A model generated the notes under the pieces. That model saw nothing but the letters and a program-made list of their open reading frames with translations. It ran no database searches and was not told where the DNA came from. Below, one piece after another: positions 1 through 5,602 of a stretch of 6,391 bases of DNA. Each line of letters begins with the position of its first letter. Position 1 is the stretch's first letter. The translations under genes and the position numbers were made by a program. This stretch comes from Acidobacteriaceae bacterium (GTDB lineage Bacteria > Acidobacteriota > Terriglobia > Terriglobales > Acidobacteriaceae). The stretch is taken from the NCBI GenBank assembly GCA_027306745.1, contig DAHUZD010000145.1, positions 1 to 6,391 of the forward strand, in the 5' to 3' direction.

Positions 1-1223
1 CGCACCCGGAGATGCACGCAAAATGGAAAGCCTGGCGTGAAACCAAGAAGAAGCATCCCGTCCCTACGAAGAAAGGATGCTTTCATGCTTCCTACCCGGC
101 TACGGAGTGGACGGAGACGGTTTGCAAGGCCGCGCCCAACCGTCCCTACCCTCCGGTGCACGGCGTGCAACCCAAGCCCAACACTGTGGGTGGAGGCGGC
201 AGCAACGACGACACGGCCGCGGTGACAGGATTATTGTCCTCGGCAGACGGATCGTTCCTATCTGTTGCAGGGTTGACGAGCGCATCCATCTACTCGCTCC
301 AACTCAATTCCAACACCTTTACAACCCCAGCATGCAGCGGTGCAGCATATCCATCGGCTTGCCTGGGATGGCAGCAATTCGTGTTTTCCTATAGTTCATC
401 GCAAGTATTCATGCAGTACTGGCTACTGAACTGGAATACCGCATGTCCAGGTGGATGGACCGGTTGGCCGAACGGTACCACTGACGATTGCTGGGTCAAC
501 AGCACCGCCTCAAATGTTCCCGTCCAACCGCTCGGCAATATATCTCAATTGGAACTGACAGGCGGAACGGCCAACGGTACCGATACTGTCGTTCTGTCCA
601 CACCTGATGGTAATCTCTCAGTAGTAGCGCAGGATAGCAAGCTCAATTTGGATCAAGGCTGGGATGCAGCGGAGTTCAATATCTTCGGCGACTGTTGTAG
701 TAGTCAGGTCAACTTCAACAGCGGCACAACCTTTGTTGTGCAAACCAGTGTGAGCAATGGAACCACATCTGCGCCGTATTGCTCCAGTCAAAGCACCACG
801 GGCGAGACAAACAATCTGAACTTAATCGGCCCCTGCTGTTCTTACGGCGGAGCATCGCCCAACATTCAGTTCATGGAAAGCAACGACTCCAGCGCGACAG
901 CTAGCTGTGGATCCGGTGGGCTGCAAGGCAACCCACTCGGCCCAACAGCAACGCCCTACAACAGCAGCAGCGTTACAATTTACGGGTCGGAGTACCCCAC
1001 CCTTACATTCACGGAAACTCTTTACGACAGCACTCCGGGAGCGGTGATCTACTGGCAAGTCTCTGGTTGCAGCGGAAGCACCAGTGGAAGCAGTGCTGTT
1101 AGCTCGGGCGGAAGTTTCACGCTTACGTACCAGAGCCAGTTCAACTGCAATCCCAGTGGGACCATGTACGCGGCAGCCCCTGGTGGATATTTGCCCAGCC
1201 CAACCGTACCGATTAATTTCTAA
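1..1223 (+). CDS. Secreted beta-rich hypothetical protein, 5' end missing
   Basis: The frame is open to the left edge, so the true start probably lies outside the window. The first ATG inside is at 12, but the residues after it (KWKAWRETKKK) are basic and polar and form no signal peptide. Numbering from that Met, a segment with GCFHASYP and a Trp-Glu-Thr-Val-Cys motif (residues 22-38) is followed by a Pro-rich stretch (41-57), a Gly linker (60-63) and a long Ser/Thr/Asn/Gly-rich region with 14 cysteines in all, including CC pairs at 228-229 and 275-276. This suggests an exported protein with disulfides. The last 75 or so residues (TLTFTETLYDSTPGAVIYW, then SGTMYAAAPGGY) resemble the chitobiase/beta-hexosaminidase C-terminal or Fn3-associated fold. 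From memory, the N-terminal pattern recurs in a widespread family of secreted proteins of unknown role. No catalytic motif is visible. An envelope protein gene follows 52 bases later. Confidence 0.8.
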   Translation, partial: HPEMHAKWKAWRETKKKHPVPTKKGCFHASYPATEWTETVCKAAPNRPYPPVHGVQPKPNTVGGGGSNDDTAAVTGLLSSADGSFLSVAGLTSASIYSLQLNSNTFTTPACSGAAYPSACLGWQQFVFSYSSSQVFMQYWLLNWNTACPGGWTGWPNGTTDDCWVNSTASNVPVQPLGNISQLELTGGTANGTDTVVLSTPDGNLSVVAQDSKLNLDQGWDAAEFNIFGDCCSSQVNFNSGTTFVVQTSVSNGTTSAPYCSSQSTTGETNNLNLIGPCCSYGGASPNIQFMESNDSSATASCGSGGLQGNPLGPTATPYNSSSVTIYGSEYPTLTFTETLYDSTPGAVIYWQVSGCSGSTSGSSAVSSGGSFTLTYQSQFNCNPSGTMYAAAPGGYLPSPTVPINF

Positions 1224-1259
1224 TTGGGTTGCAAGCTGCATGGCGGCTGCGAAGGTCGC

Positions 1260-1267
1260 AGAAGGGA
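1260..1267 (+). promoter_or_regulatory. Ribosome binding site of the beta-barrel gene
   Basis: AGAAGGGA lies 8 bases before the ATG at 1276. It favours that start over the upstream in-frame ATGs at 1084 and 1240, neither of which is followed by a signal peptide. A short perfect inverted repeat (CTGCG at 1247-1251, CGCAG at 1257-1261) abuts it and could slightly mask it in the mRNA. Confidence 0.6.
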
Positions 1268-1275
1268 TTTCAGTT

Positions 1276-1938
1276 ATGCAAAGATACAAAGCTCTGGCCT
1301 GCCTGGTATCGCTGCTCGCGCTTGTGGCCATCCATACCGGCAGTGCACAGGCGCAAAAGCAGACGGATGTTGCGCTCAGCGTATTTGATGCTTCGGGCGG
1401 CGGTTTAACCGCAGCGTACGGCGGCGATAACCACCAGCAACTCAACAACGGCGCTGGCGGTCTGTTCGAGCTGCGCCAAATTCACAACTCTTTCATCGGA
1501 TACGAAGTGACATACTCCTTCAACCACGCCAGCCAGGTGTGGTACGGCCCTCTTCCCTTTTGTCCGGTTGGCTTCGGTACATGCAGTCCTCCTCCGCCAG
1601 AATCTGTCTCAGCGAATGCTCACGAGATCACCGGCGATTGGCTGGTCTCGATTCGCAAGAAGAATCTCCGGCCGTTCGCGTTAATCGGAGCAGGCGTTCT
1701 ACTCACCGAGCCAACCACTTCTGAACCCACAAACGGATCAAGAGGCACCATGGGTTCCCAAAATATGGTCTACGTTTACGGCGTTGGTCTAGACTGGCAA
1801 ATTCTGCCGCGGCTCGGCCTGCGCGCCCAGTTTCGTGGCAATGTGCACAAAGTCCCAGATATCGCTGCAGCCTTCAACTCCCCCAGCTTTTACACTCAAA
1901 CGGTTGAACCTGCCATTGGCGTGTATTACAAGTTCTGA
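1276..1938 (+). CDS. Outer-membrane beta-barrel protein (OmpA/OprF-like porin fold)
   Basis: Encodes 220 residues. An open frame extends further upstream to 1084, but the ATG at 1276 has a good ribosome binding site and is followed at once by a classic signal peptide: MQRYK, a hydrophobic core at residues 6-19, and an AQA cleavage motif ending at residue 26. The mature part alternates aromatic and polar residues as in beta strands (for example GYEVTYSFNHA). It contains the stretch RPFALIGAGVLL typical of the small outer-membrane beta-barrel family, and ends in GVYYKF, whose terminal Phe fits the signal recognised by the Bam assembly machinery. One predicted loop has Pro-rich sequence and two cysteines (CPVGFGTCSPPPPE). 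It likely sits in the outer membrane; what it carries or binds cannot be told. It follows the secreted-protein gene by 52 bases and may share its transcript. Confidence 0.8.
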   Translation: MQRYKALACLVSLLALVAIHTGSAQAQKQTDVALSVFDASGGGLTAAYGGDNHQQLNNGAGGLFELRQIHNSFIGYEVTYSFNHASQVWYGPLPFCPVGFGTCSPPPPESVSANAHEITGDWLVSIRKKNLRPFALIGAGVLLTEPTTSEPTNGSRGTMGSQNMVYVYGVGLDWQILPRLGLRAQFRGNVHKVPDIAAAFNSPSFYTQTVEPAIGVYYKF

Positions 1939-1955
1939 GGAGCCTCCGAAAGCCG

Positions 1956-1990
1956 CCGAGTTATAAAGCCTCTCGGTTGTTGTCTTGCCT
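1956..1990 (+). terminator. Weak candidate terminator in the convergent gap
   Basis: CCGAG (1956-1960) and CTCGG (1972-1976) can form a five-pair stem with an 11-base loop, followed by the T-rich TTGTTGTCTT. The stem is short and the T run broken, so this is only a candidate for ending the beta-barrel transcript. A second small hairpin (GCCT TAT AGGC, 1987-1997) lies between it and the gatB stop codon but has no T run in either direction. Confidence 0.3.
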
Positions 1991-2003
1991 TATAGGCGCA
2001 CAA

Positions 2004-3479
2004 TTAACCGTCCAGCTTTTTCGTCACTAGTTCATTCAGCAGCGCTGGATTCGCCTGCCCCGTCGACATGCGCATCACCTGGCCGACAAAGAACGCGGCC
2101 ACCGTCTTCTTGCCCGCCCGGTATTGTTCCACCTGCTTGGGATTGGCCGCAATAACCTCATCGATCATCTTCTCCAGCACGGAGGCATCGCTGATCTGCT
2201 GCGGCTTTTCGCGCTCATAGACAACGGAGAAATCCTCGCTCGCTTCAAAGCAACGGTCGAGCAGTTGCTTGAGCAGCTTGCTGGACAGCTCGCCGCTCTC
2301 GGTTAAATCCGCAGCCAGCGCGATGCCGCGCATGGTCACTGGTGACTGCGCCAGTTCCAACCCGGCAGCCTTCAATCGTCCGGCAATCTCGCCCTGCACC
2401 AGGTTCGCTACGCGCTTGGGACTCTTCGATGCCTTGGCCGCTTCCTCAAACTGATCGGCCAGTGCGCGCGTGGCCGTCAACACCTGCGCGTCCTGCTCGG
2501 TGATTTCGTACTCGGCCACCATGCGCGCGCGTCGCGCCTCTGGCAACTCTGGCATGTGTGCGCGAATCTCGGCCTGCCACGCGGCAGAAACCACCAGCGG
2601 CGGCAGATCCGGCTCTGGAAAATAGCGGTAATCGTGCGCCTGTTCTTTGGAGCGCATCGCGTAGGTGCGGCCTTCGTTCACGTTCCAAAGCCGCGTCTCC
2701 TGCAACACGCGCCCGCCGGATTCGAGCACTTCAATCTGGCGCTCGATCTCATACTCCAACGCTGCGCGCACAAAGCGGAAGCTGTTGACGTTTTTCACCT
2801 CAGCCTTGGCGCCAAACTTGGGCGCGCCCTTCAGCCGCACACTCACGTTGGCGTCGCAGCGCAGCGAGCCTTCCTCCATATTACAATCGCTGACGCCGGT
2901 GTAAAGCAGGATTTCCTTCAATCGCGTCAGATACTCAAAGGCCTCGTCCGGGGTGCGCATATCCGGCTCACTGACAATCTCCGCCAGCGGCGTGCCACAG
3001 CGGTTCAGGTCCAGATAGGTGCGCTCGCGCGAATCGGCAAAACCTTCGTGCATGCTTTTGCCCGCGTCCTCTTCTAGGTGCAGGCGCGTAATGCCGATGC
3101 GCTTCGTGCCTGTTGGTGTGGGCACGTCAATCCAGCCATGCTCGGCCAGCGGCTTGTCAAACTGCGAAATCTGATAGCCCTTGGGCAGGTCGGGATAAAA
3201 ATAATTCTTGCGCGCGAAGATGGATGTCTCGCGCACCTGACAGTGGATGGCCATCGAAGCTAATGCGGCAAACTCCACCGCGCGACGGTTCAGCACCGGC
3301 AGCGCTCCGGGCAGCCCCAGGCAGACCGGGCAGACTTGTGTGTTGGGCGCAGCGCCAAACCGCGACGAGCAGCCGCAGAAGGCCTTGGTCTCCGTCTGCA
3401 ATTGCACGTGAACTTCCAAGCCGATCACCGGCTCATATTTGGCGAGAATCTCAGGAGAAAGCGCTGTGGTGGATGCCAT
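2004..3479 (-). CDS. gatB: Asp-tRNA(Asn)/Glu-tRNA(Gln) amidotransferase subunit B
   Basis: GatB works with GatA and GatC in the cytoplasm. It binds mischarged Glu-tRNA(Gln) and/or Asp-tRNA(Asn), activates the acyl group with ATP, and lets ammonia released by GatA form Gln- or Asn-tRNA. The product here is 491 residues, a normal length. Visible hallmarks are YEPVIGLEVHVQL near the N-terminus, a Cys4 set (C35, C37, C50, C53 in FCGC...CPVC, a probable zinc site present in many GatB), HLEEDAGK at about 134-141, and the family signature LDLNRCGTPLAEIVSEPD at about 156-173. A YqeY-like tRNA-binding tail runs from about residue 340 to the end, including GQVMRMSTGQANP. An ATG at 3491 would add four residues (MGAS). 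I prefer 3479 because GGGAG lies 5 bases before it. gatA and gatC are not in the window. The MerR-TPR gene ends 48 bases (60 from this start) upstream on the same strand, so co-transcription is possible. Confidence 0.97.
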   Translation of the reverse strand: MASTTALSPEILAKYEPVIGLEVHVQLQTETKAFCGCSSRFGAAPNTQVCPVCLGLPGALPVLNRRAVEFAALASMAIHCQVRETSIFARKNYFYPDLPKGYQISQFDKPLAEHGWIDVPTPTGTKRIGITRLHLEEDAGKSMHEGFADSRERTYLDLNRCGTPLAEIVSEPDMRTPDEAFEYLTRLKEILLYTGVSDCNMEEGSLRCDANVSVRLKGAPKFGAKAEVKNVNSFRFVRAALEYEIERQIEVLESGGRVLQETRLWNVNEGRTYAMRSKEQAHDYRYFPEPDLPPLVVSAAWQAEIRAHMPELPEARRARMVAEYEITEQDAQVLTATRALADQFEEAAKASKSPKRVANLVQGEIAGRLKAAGLELAQSPVTMRGIALAADLTESGELSSKLLKQLLDRCFEASEDFSVVYEREKPQQISDASVLEKMIDEVIAANPKQVEQYRAGKKTVAAFFVGQVMRMSTGQANPALLNELVTKKLDG

Positions 3480-3484
3480 GCTGG

Positions 3485-3489
3485 CTCCC
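3485..3489 (-). promoter_or_regulatory. Ribosome binding site deciding the gatB start
   Basis: Read on the minus strand, GGGAG lies 5 bases before the ATG at 3479. The alternative ATG at 3491 overlaps this motif and has no purine-rich site before it. This is the reason for choosing the shorter protein. Confidence 0.45.
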
Positions 3490-3539
3490 ATTCTACCAGC
3501 GCCAACCTGCAGGCAGAAAGGCTGTCAGCGCGATGGGTC

Positions 3540-4433
3540 TCATCGCGCAACGCGGCGGTGGATGATCTGCAGGTGTTCATTCTCCAGCGCCTTTTGCGCC
3601 TGCGCGCGTGCATGGTCCGCCCACGGCCCCACCGGATCGAGCCTGGCGTAGCTCATCCAATGCGTCAGCGCGCGCCGCGGCTCGCCCAGGCGCTCATAGG
3701 CCAGCGCCAGGTTATAGTGCGCATCGCCATAGTCGGGAGCCAGCGCAATCGCGCGCCGGTAGGCTTCGATCGCATCCGGCAGCCTCCGCATTTCGTCCAG
3801 CACATTGCCCAGATCGAAAAACGCCAGCGCATACCGAGGGTCGGCCACGGTGGCGCGCCGATACATCTGCTCGGCCTGCGCATATTGGTGCTGGTTGTAA
3901 TACAACGTGCCCAGATTGATGCAAGAAGGTGCGTGATTCGGCTGCACCTCCAAGATGCGCTGGTAGATTTCCACGGCCTGCTTGCGCGTGCTCTTCTGGT
4001 CTTCGCAACGCACGGCCTCGGCAAACAGCCCGGCCACATAGGCGTCGCGGTCGCGCTGGCTGATCTCCATCGACCTCACGCTGCGCACCGGCTGTTGCGC
4101 GCTGCCGTCGAAGTCAAAGACCAGTTGGCGAGAGATCGGCTCCACCACCGTGCCCGCATGGCGGAAGACGATGCGTGAGCCAGTGCGCAACGCCTTGGAC
4201 TCCTGCAAAGGATTGGCCATGCCGGAAACCAAGCGCATCGCCGCCACCGACTCCCGAATGCTGGAGGCGCGAATGCGCTGCGCCGTCAGATCGCGTAGCG
4301 CGCGCAGATGGGTGAGGTGTTGGAAACTGTAGTTATCGAGGATTTCCACGAGGCCGGAGCGCTCCCACCCGCCCAACTGCCGGGCGGTGATGCGCAAAAT
4401 CCGAAGTACATCCTGACGGTTATATCGGGTCAC
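3540..4433 (-). CDS. MerR-type HTH and TPR-repeat fusion protein
   Basis: Encodes 297 residues from a GTG start. An in-frame stop lies 27 bases upstream with no other start codon between, so GTG is the only reasonable choice, although no clear ribosome binding site is seen. Residues 4-70 resemble a MerR winged helix-turn-helix: YNRQDVLRILRITARQLGGW, ERSGLV, then the helical stretch YSFQHLTHLRALRDL. Residues 71-125 form a linker with short beta-like stretches. Residues 131-268 hold about four TPR units, the best being NLGTLYYNQHQYAQAEQMYR, DLGNVLDEMRRLPDAIEAYR and NLALAYERLGEPRRAL, each followed by a Pro-rich turn. TPR units bind other proteins, so the likely role is a DNA-binding regulator that senses or recruits a protein partner. 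This is inference; no target is known. There is no transmembrane segment. It precedes gatB on the same strand. Confidence 0.85.
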   Translation of the reverse strand: MTRYNRQDVLRILRITARQLGGWERSGLVEILDNYSFQHLTHLRALRDLTAQRIRASSIRESVAAMRLVSGMANPLQESKALRTGSRIVFRHAGTVVEPISRQLVFDFDGSAQQPVRSVRSMEISQRDRDAYVAGLFAEAVRCEDQKSTRKQAVEIYQRILEVQPNHAPSCINLGTLYYNQHQYAQAEQMYRRATVADPRYALAFFDLGNVLDEMRRLPDAIEAYRRAIALAPDYGDAHYNLALAYERLGEPRRALTHWMSYARLDPVGPWADHARAQAQKALENEHLQIIHRRVAR

Positions 4434-4500
4434 GGTTGAGTGCGCGGCGCTTACCGTCTACTGCCGTCAGTATGCGTGTATTTTCGGCAACCTGCAAGAG

Positions 4501-4566
4501 AAATTGAAAAAAATCTGAGGAAAAACAGAAGAAAACCGGATGAAACAGGAAAAACACTGAGAAAAA
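4501..4566. other. Phased A-tracts (candidate intrinsic DNA bend) in the 133-base gap
   Basis: On the plus strand, A-runs of three to seven bases are centred near 4510, 4523, 4533, 4544, 4552 and 4564. The average spacing is close to 11 bases, about one helical turn. The stretch is sharply richer in A than the flanking genes. Such phasing bends DNA, which can place a promoter or mark the end of a transcription unit. It lies just after the stop of the GyrI-like gene and upstream of the MerR-TPR gene. The remaining part of the gap (4434-4500) shows no convincing sigma-70 promoter. Confidence 0.5.
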
Positions 4567-5013
4567 CTACTCTATGCCCACGTACAACTCCACTGCCACC
4601 GGCCCCCAATGCACTTCAAAATCGCAGATATAGGCCCGCCTCAATGACGAATTCCACACATCCGCCCAAGCAGCGATCAACGTATCCGGCTGCTTGCCGC
4701 GCGCATCGATCAGCGCATAGTTGGCCGCGGGAACCGTCGCCACCACCAGACTCTCTGGCGTCTCCTGCGCGATCAGCGCGTTCATAGGAACTTCGCAACC
4801 CAGCACCAGCGTGTACTCACCTCTGTAGTCGCTGTCGTACTCGCAGTAGAGCGCATAGACCGCATCGCTGACACGCTCAACCACCTGCGCAGCAATCTTT
4901 TCTTCTCGAAACCGCCGCCACAGCGCGTAAATGGGGGCCGGCTTCTCGGTCGAAGCTCGGCATGCGATGCCGACTATGGTGAACGCTGGATGGTAGGTCT
5001 TCTCAAACTGCAT
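4567..5013 (-). CDS. Stand-alone GyrI-like / Cass2-type effector-binding protein
   Basis: Encodes 148 residues. The fold is that of the small-molecule-binding domain found at the end of AraC- and MerR-type regulators (as in BmrR, Rob, SbmC/GyrI) and as free-standing integron-associated proteins (Cass2). Supporting features are the opening FTIVGIACRAS, the helix IYALWRRFREEKIAAQV, the strand-loop VYALYCEYDSDYRGEYTLVLG, and the C-terminal CDFEVHWGPVAVELYVGIE. In that last stretch Glu142 (VELYVGI) matches the position where the family usually keeps a buried acidic residue for cationic ligands. No DNA-binding domain is attached. It is probably a cytoplasmic binder or sequestering protein for a lipophilic or cationic compound, possibly a hydrolase as known for some relatives; the ligand cannot be deduced. 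The ATG has an AAGGA site 6 bases upstream. It lies 54 bases after tRNA-Thr and might be transcribed with it, since no tRNA terminator is evident. Confidence 0.85.
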   Translation of the reverse strand: MQFEKTYHPAFTIVGIACRASTEKPAPIYALWRRFREEKIAAQVVERVSDAVYALYCEYDSDYRGEYTLVLGCEVPMNALIAQETPESLVVATVPAANYALIDARGKQPDTLIAAWADVWNSSLRRAYICDFEVHWGPVAVELYVGIE

Positions 5014-5019
5014 GGCTCA

Positions 5020-5024
5020 TCCTT
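5020..5024 (-). promoter_or_regulatory. Ribosome binding site of the GyrI-like gene
   Basis: AAGGA on the minus strand lies 6 bases before the ATG at 5013. A second ATG immediately downstream of AAGGA is out of frame, so the site supports the 148-residue start. Confidence 0.6.
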
Positions 5025-5067
5025 ACCGGGGAGTAGGATGGAATGCAAGAAGAAAGCAAAGAATTGC

Positions 5068-5143
5068 TGGAGCCGACGACCGGACTTGAACCGGTGACCT
5101 GCTGATTACGAATCAGCTGCTCTACCAACTGAGCTACGTCGGC
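5068..5143 (-). tRNA. tRNA-Thr, anticodon CGU
   Basis: Reads ACG codons. The 76-base cloverleaf is complete on the minus strand. The acceptor stem is GCCGACG with CGTCGGC. The D-arm has GCTC/GAGC around AGTTGGTA, and the anticodon stem is GCTGA/TCAGC around the loop TTCGTAA (anticodon at 5108-5110). The variable loop is five bases, and the T-arm is ACCGG/CCGGT around TTCAAGT. The discriminator base is T, as expected for threonine, and the CCA tail is encoded (5068-5070). No duplicated 3' end, the usual mark of an integrated element, was seen in the window. Confidence 0.97.
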
Positions 5144-5154
5144 CTTCCCTTCCG

Positions 5155-5183
5155 ATTGTAACGGCACGCGCCAAGCCGGTAAA
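5155..5183 (-). promoter_or_regulatory. Sigma-70-type promoter of tRNA-Thr
   Basis: On the minus strand, TTTACC (5178-5183) and TACAAT (5155-5160) are separated by exactly 17 bases. The -10 box ends 11 bases before the first base of the mature tRNA, which leaves a very short 5' leader for RNase P to remove. This is a usual layout for a tRNA promoter. Confidence 0.65.
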
Positions 5184-5351
5184 GAGCGCAGCGCCCAGCA
5201 GCCAACTGCACGCTTTCTCCACAGACTCCACACCTGTCCACTATCGTTGCCCTGTTTCTGCGCCTTGCGCCTGCCCCGGCCTGCGCGTACCGTCAGACTT
5301 GTACCGCAGCTCAATTCCCGCCTTTGGCCCGAATTCCGCAGCATTCTCATT
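5184..5351. other. Intergenic stretch between two divergent promoters, nothing recognised
   Basis: About 170 bases between the tRNA-Thr promoter and the nrdJ promoter. I see no convincing gene, RNA or repeat. Open frames here on both strands have no ribosome binding site or family resemblance, and one on the minus strand runs straight through the tRNA. Confidence 0.5.
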
Positions 5352-5380
5352 TTGGCAATCATTTCCCCGCTGGATACAAT
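5352..5380 (+). promoter_or_regulatory. Sigma-70-type promoter of nrdJ
   Basis: TTGGCA (5352-5357, five of six bases of the -35 consensus) and TACAAT (5375-5380, five of six of the -10 consensus) have the ideal 17-base spacing. Transcription would begin near 5387, giving a leader of about 216 bases before the nrdJ ATG. A TTGACA at 5397-5402 further down has only a poor -10 (TAACTT at 5420) and is less likely to be the promoter. Confidence 0.65.
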
Positions 5381-5389
5381 GGGTTGTGG
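5374..5389. promoter_or_regulatory. Candidate NrdR box overlapping the nrdJ -10 region
   Basis: ATACAATGGGTTGTGG matches the known 16-base NrdR box pattern (acaCwAtATaTwGtgt) at 11 positions, including the symmetric ACAAT and TTGTG arms. NrdR is the ATP/dATP-sensing repressor of ribonucleotide reductase genes and normally binds two boxes about 31 bases apart. A poorer second match (GCACAACCCACAGGGG, 5404-5419) starts 30 bases downstream. Position over the -10 and start point fits a repressor site. The centre (GGG instead of ATA) is off consensus, so this stays a candidate. Confidence 0.4.
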
Positions 5390-5413
5390 TTTTTGCTTGA
5401 CACGCACAACCCA
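5380..5413. repeat. Perfect 9-base inverted repeat at the nrdJ start point
   Basis: TGGGTTGTG (5380-5388) and CACAACCCA (5405-5413) are exact reverse complements separated by 16 bases. Because transcription should start near 5387, most of the left arm is not in the RNA, so the repeat more likely acts as DNA, for example as paired half-sites for a repressor. Confidence 0.6.
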
Positions 5414-5521
5414 CAGGGGTAACTTTGCCTCTGCAGCCGCTTTTTTCCAAGCAAGGCAAGCCGGAACTGGGCGCGATTGGCTCCTCCGGTCACTTGGGCA
5501 TGGCCCGGAAAATAAAGCAGC

Positions 5522-5572
5522 CGCACGGCAAATAACTGAGCCGCAGGCAGGCAGCCATCGCTTCGCCGTGCG
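5522..5572 (+). repeat. Perfect 8-base GC-rich inverted repeat before nrdJ
   Basis: CGCACGGC (5522-5529) and GCCGTGCG (5565-5572) enclose a 35-base loop. Inside the loop GAGC (5538-5541) can pair with GCTT (5560-5563). No T run follows, so it is not a simple terminator. It is close enough to the ribosome binding site at 5589-5594 to influence translation. Confidence 0.55.
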
Positions 5573-5588
5573 CGAACATCCAATGAAC

Positions 5589-5594
5589 AGGGGA
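5589..5594 (+). promoter_or_regulatory. Ribosome binding site of nrdJ
   Basis: AGGGGA lies 8 bases before the ATG at 5603 and favours it over the in-frame ATG at 5615 (Met5), which has no such site. Confidence 0.65.
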
Positions 5595-5602
5595 CGATTT
5601 CT

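Larger units (their letters stand above)
5387..5602 (+). promoter_or_regulatory. Structured 5' leader of nrdJ (candidate cis-regulatory RNA)
   Basis: Several pairings can be read in the predicted leader. TTGCTTG (5393-5399) pairs with CAAGCAA (5448-5454). CCGGA (5461-5465) pairs with TCCGG (5485-5489). TTGGGC (5494-5499) pairs with GCCCGG (5503-5508) with two wobbles. CGCACGGC (5522-5529) pairs with GCCGTGCG (5565-5572). The last stem ends 16 bases before the ribosome binding site. A T6 run (5441-5446) lies inside the first pairing. I could not find the conserved box of the cobalamin riboswitch. A conserved RNA motif has been described upstream of nrdJ genes, but I cannot tell from memory whether this leader belongs to it. 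Confidence 0.4.

Noticed and set aside
1084..1275. Upstream extension of the beta-barrel protein to the ATG at 1084
   Set aside because: It overlaps the preceding gene and would bury the signal peptide inside the protein. The ATG at 1276 has a ribosome binding site and an immediate signal peptide.
822..1448. A 208-residue open frame on the minus strand
   Set aside because: It lies opposite the secreted-protein gene and the barrel gene, has no family resemblance, and is Ala/Ser/Arg-rich as expected for a shadow frame.
3336..4178. A 280-residue plus-strand open frame rich in His, Arg and Ala
   Set aside because: It lies antisense to both gatB and the MerR-TPR gene, which are supported by clear motifs. 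Composition is typical of a frame opposite a GC-rich gene.
5068..5143. tRNA-Thr as an attachment site of an integrated element
   Set aside because: No integrase gene and no direct repeat of the tRNA 3' end could be found in the window.
5397..5425. TTGACA at 5397 as the main nrdJ promoter
   Set aside because: The -35 is perfect, but the -10 at 17 bases is TAACTT, only three of six consensus bases. The promoter just upstream is better balanced.
5381..5602. Cobalamin riboswitch before nrdJ
   Set aside because: The conserved B12 box was not found. The nearest string (AGCCGCAGGCAGGCA, from 5539) matches only its first four bases. B12 riboswitches also usually control B12-independent enzymes, transport or synthesis rather than nrdJ.
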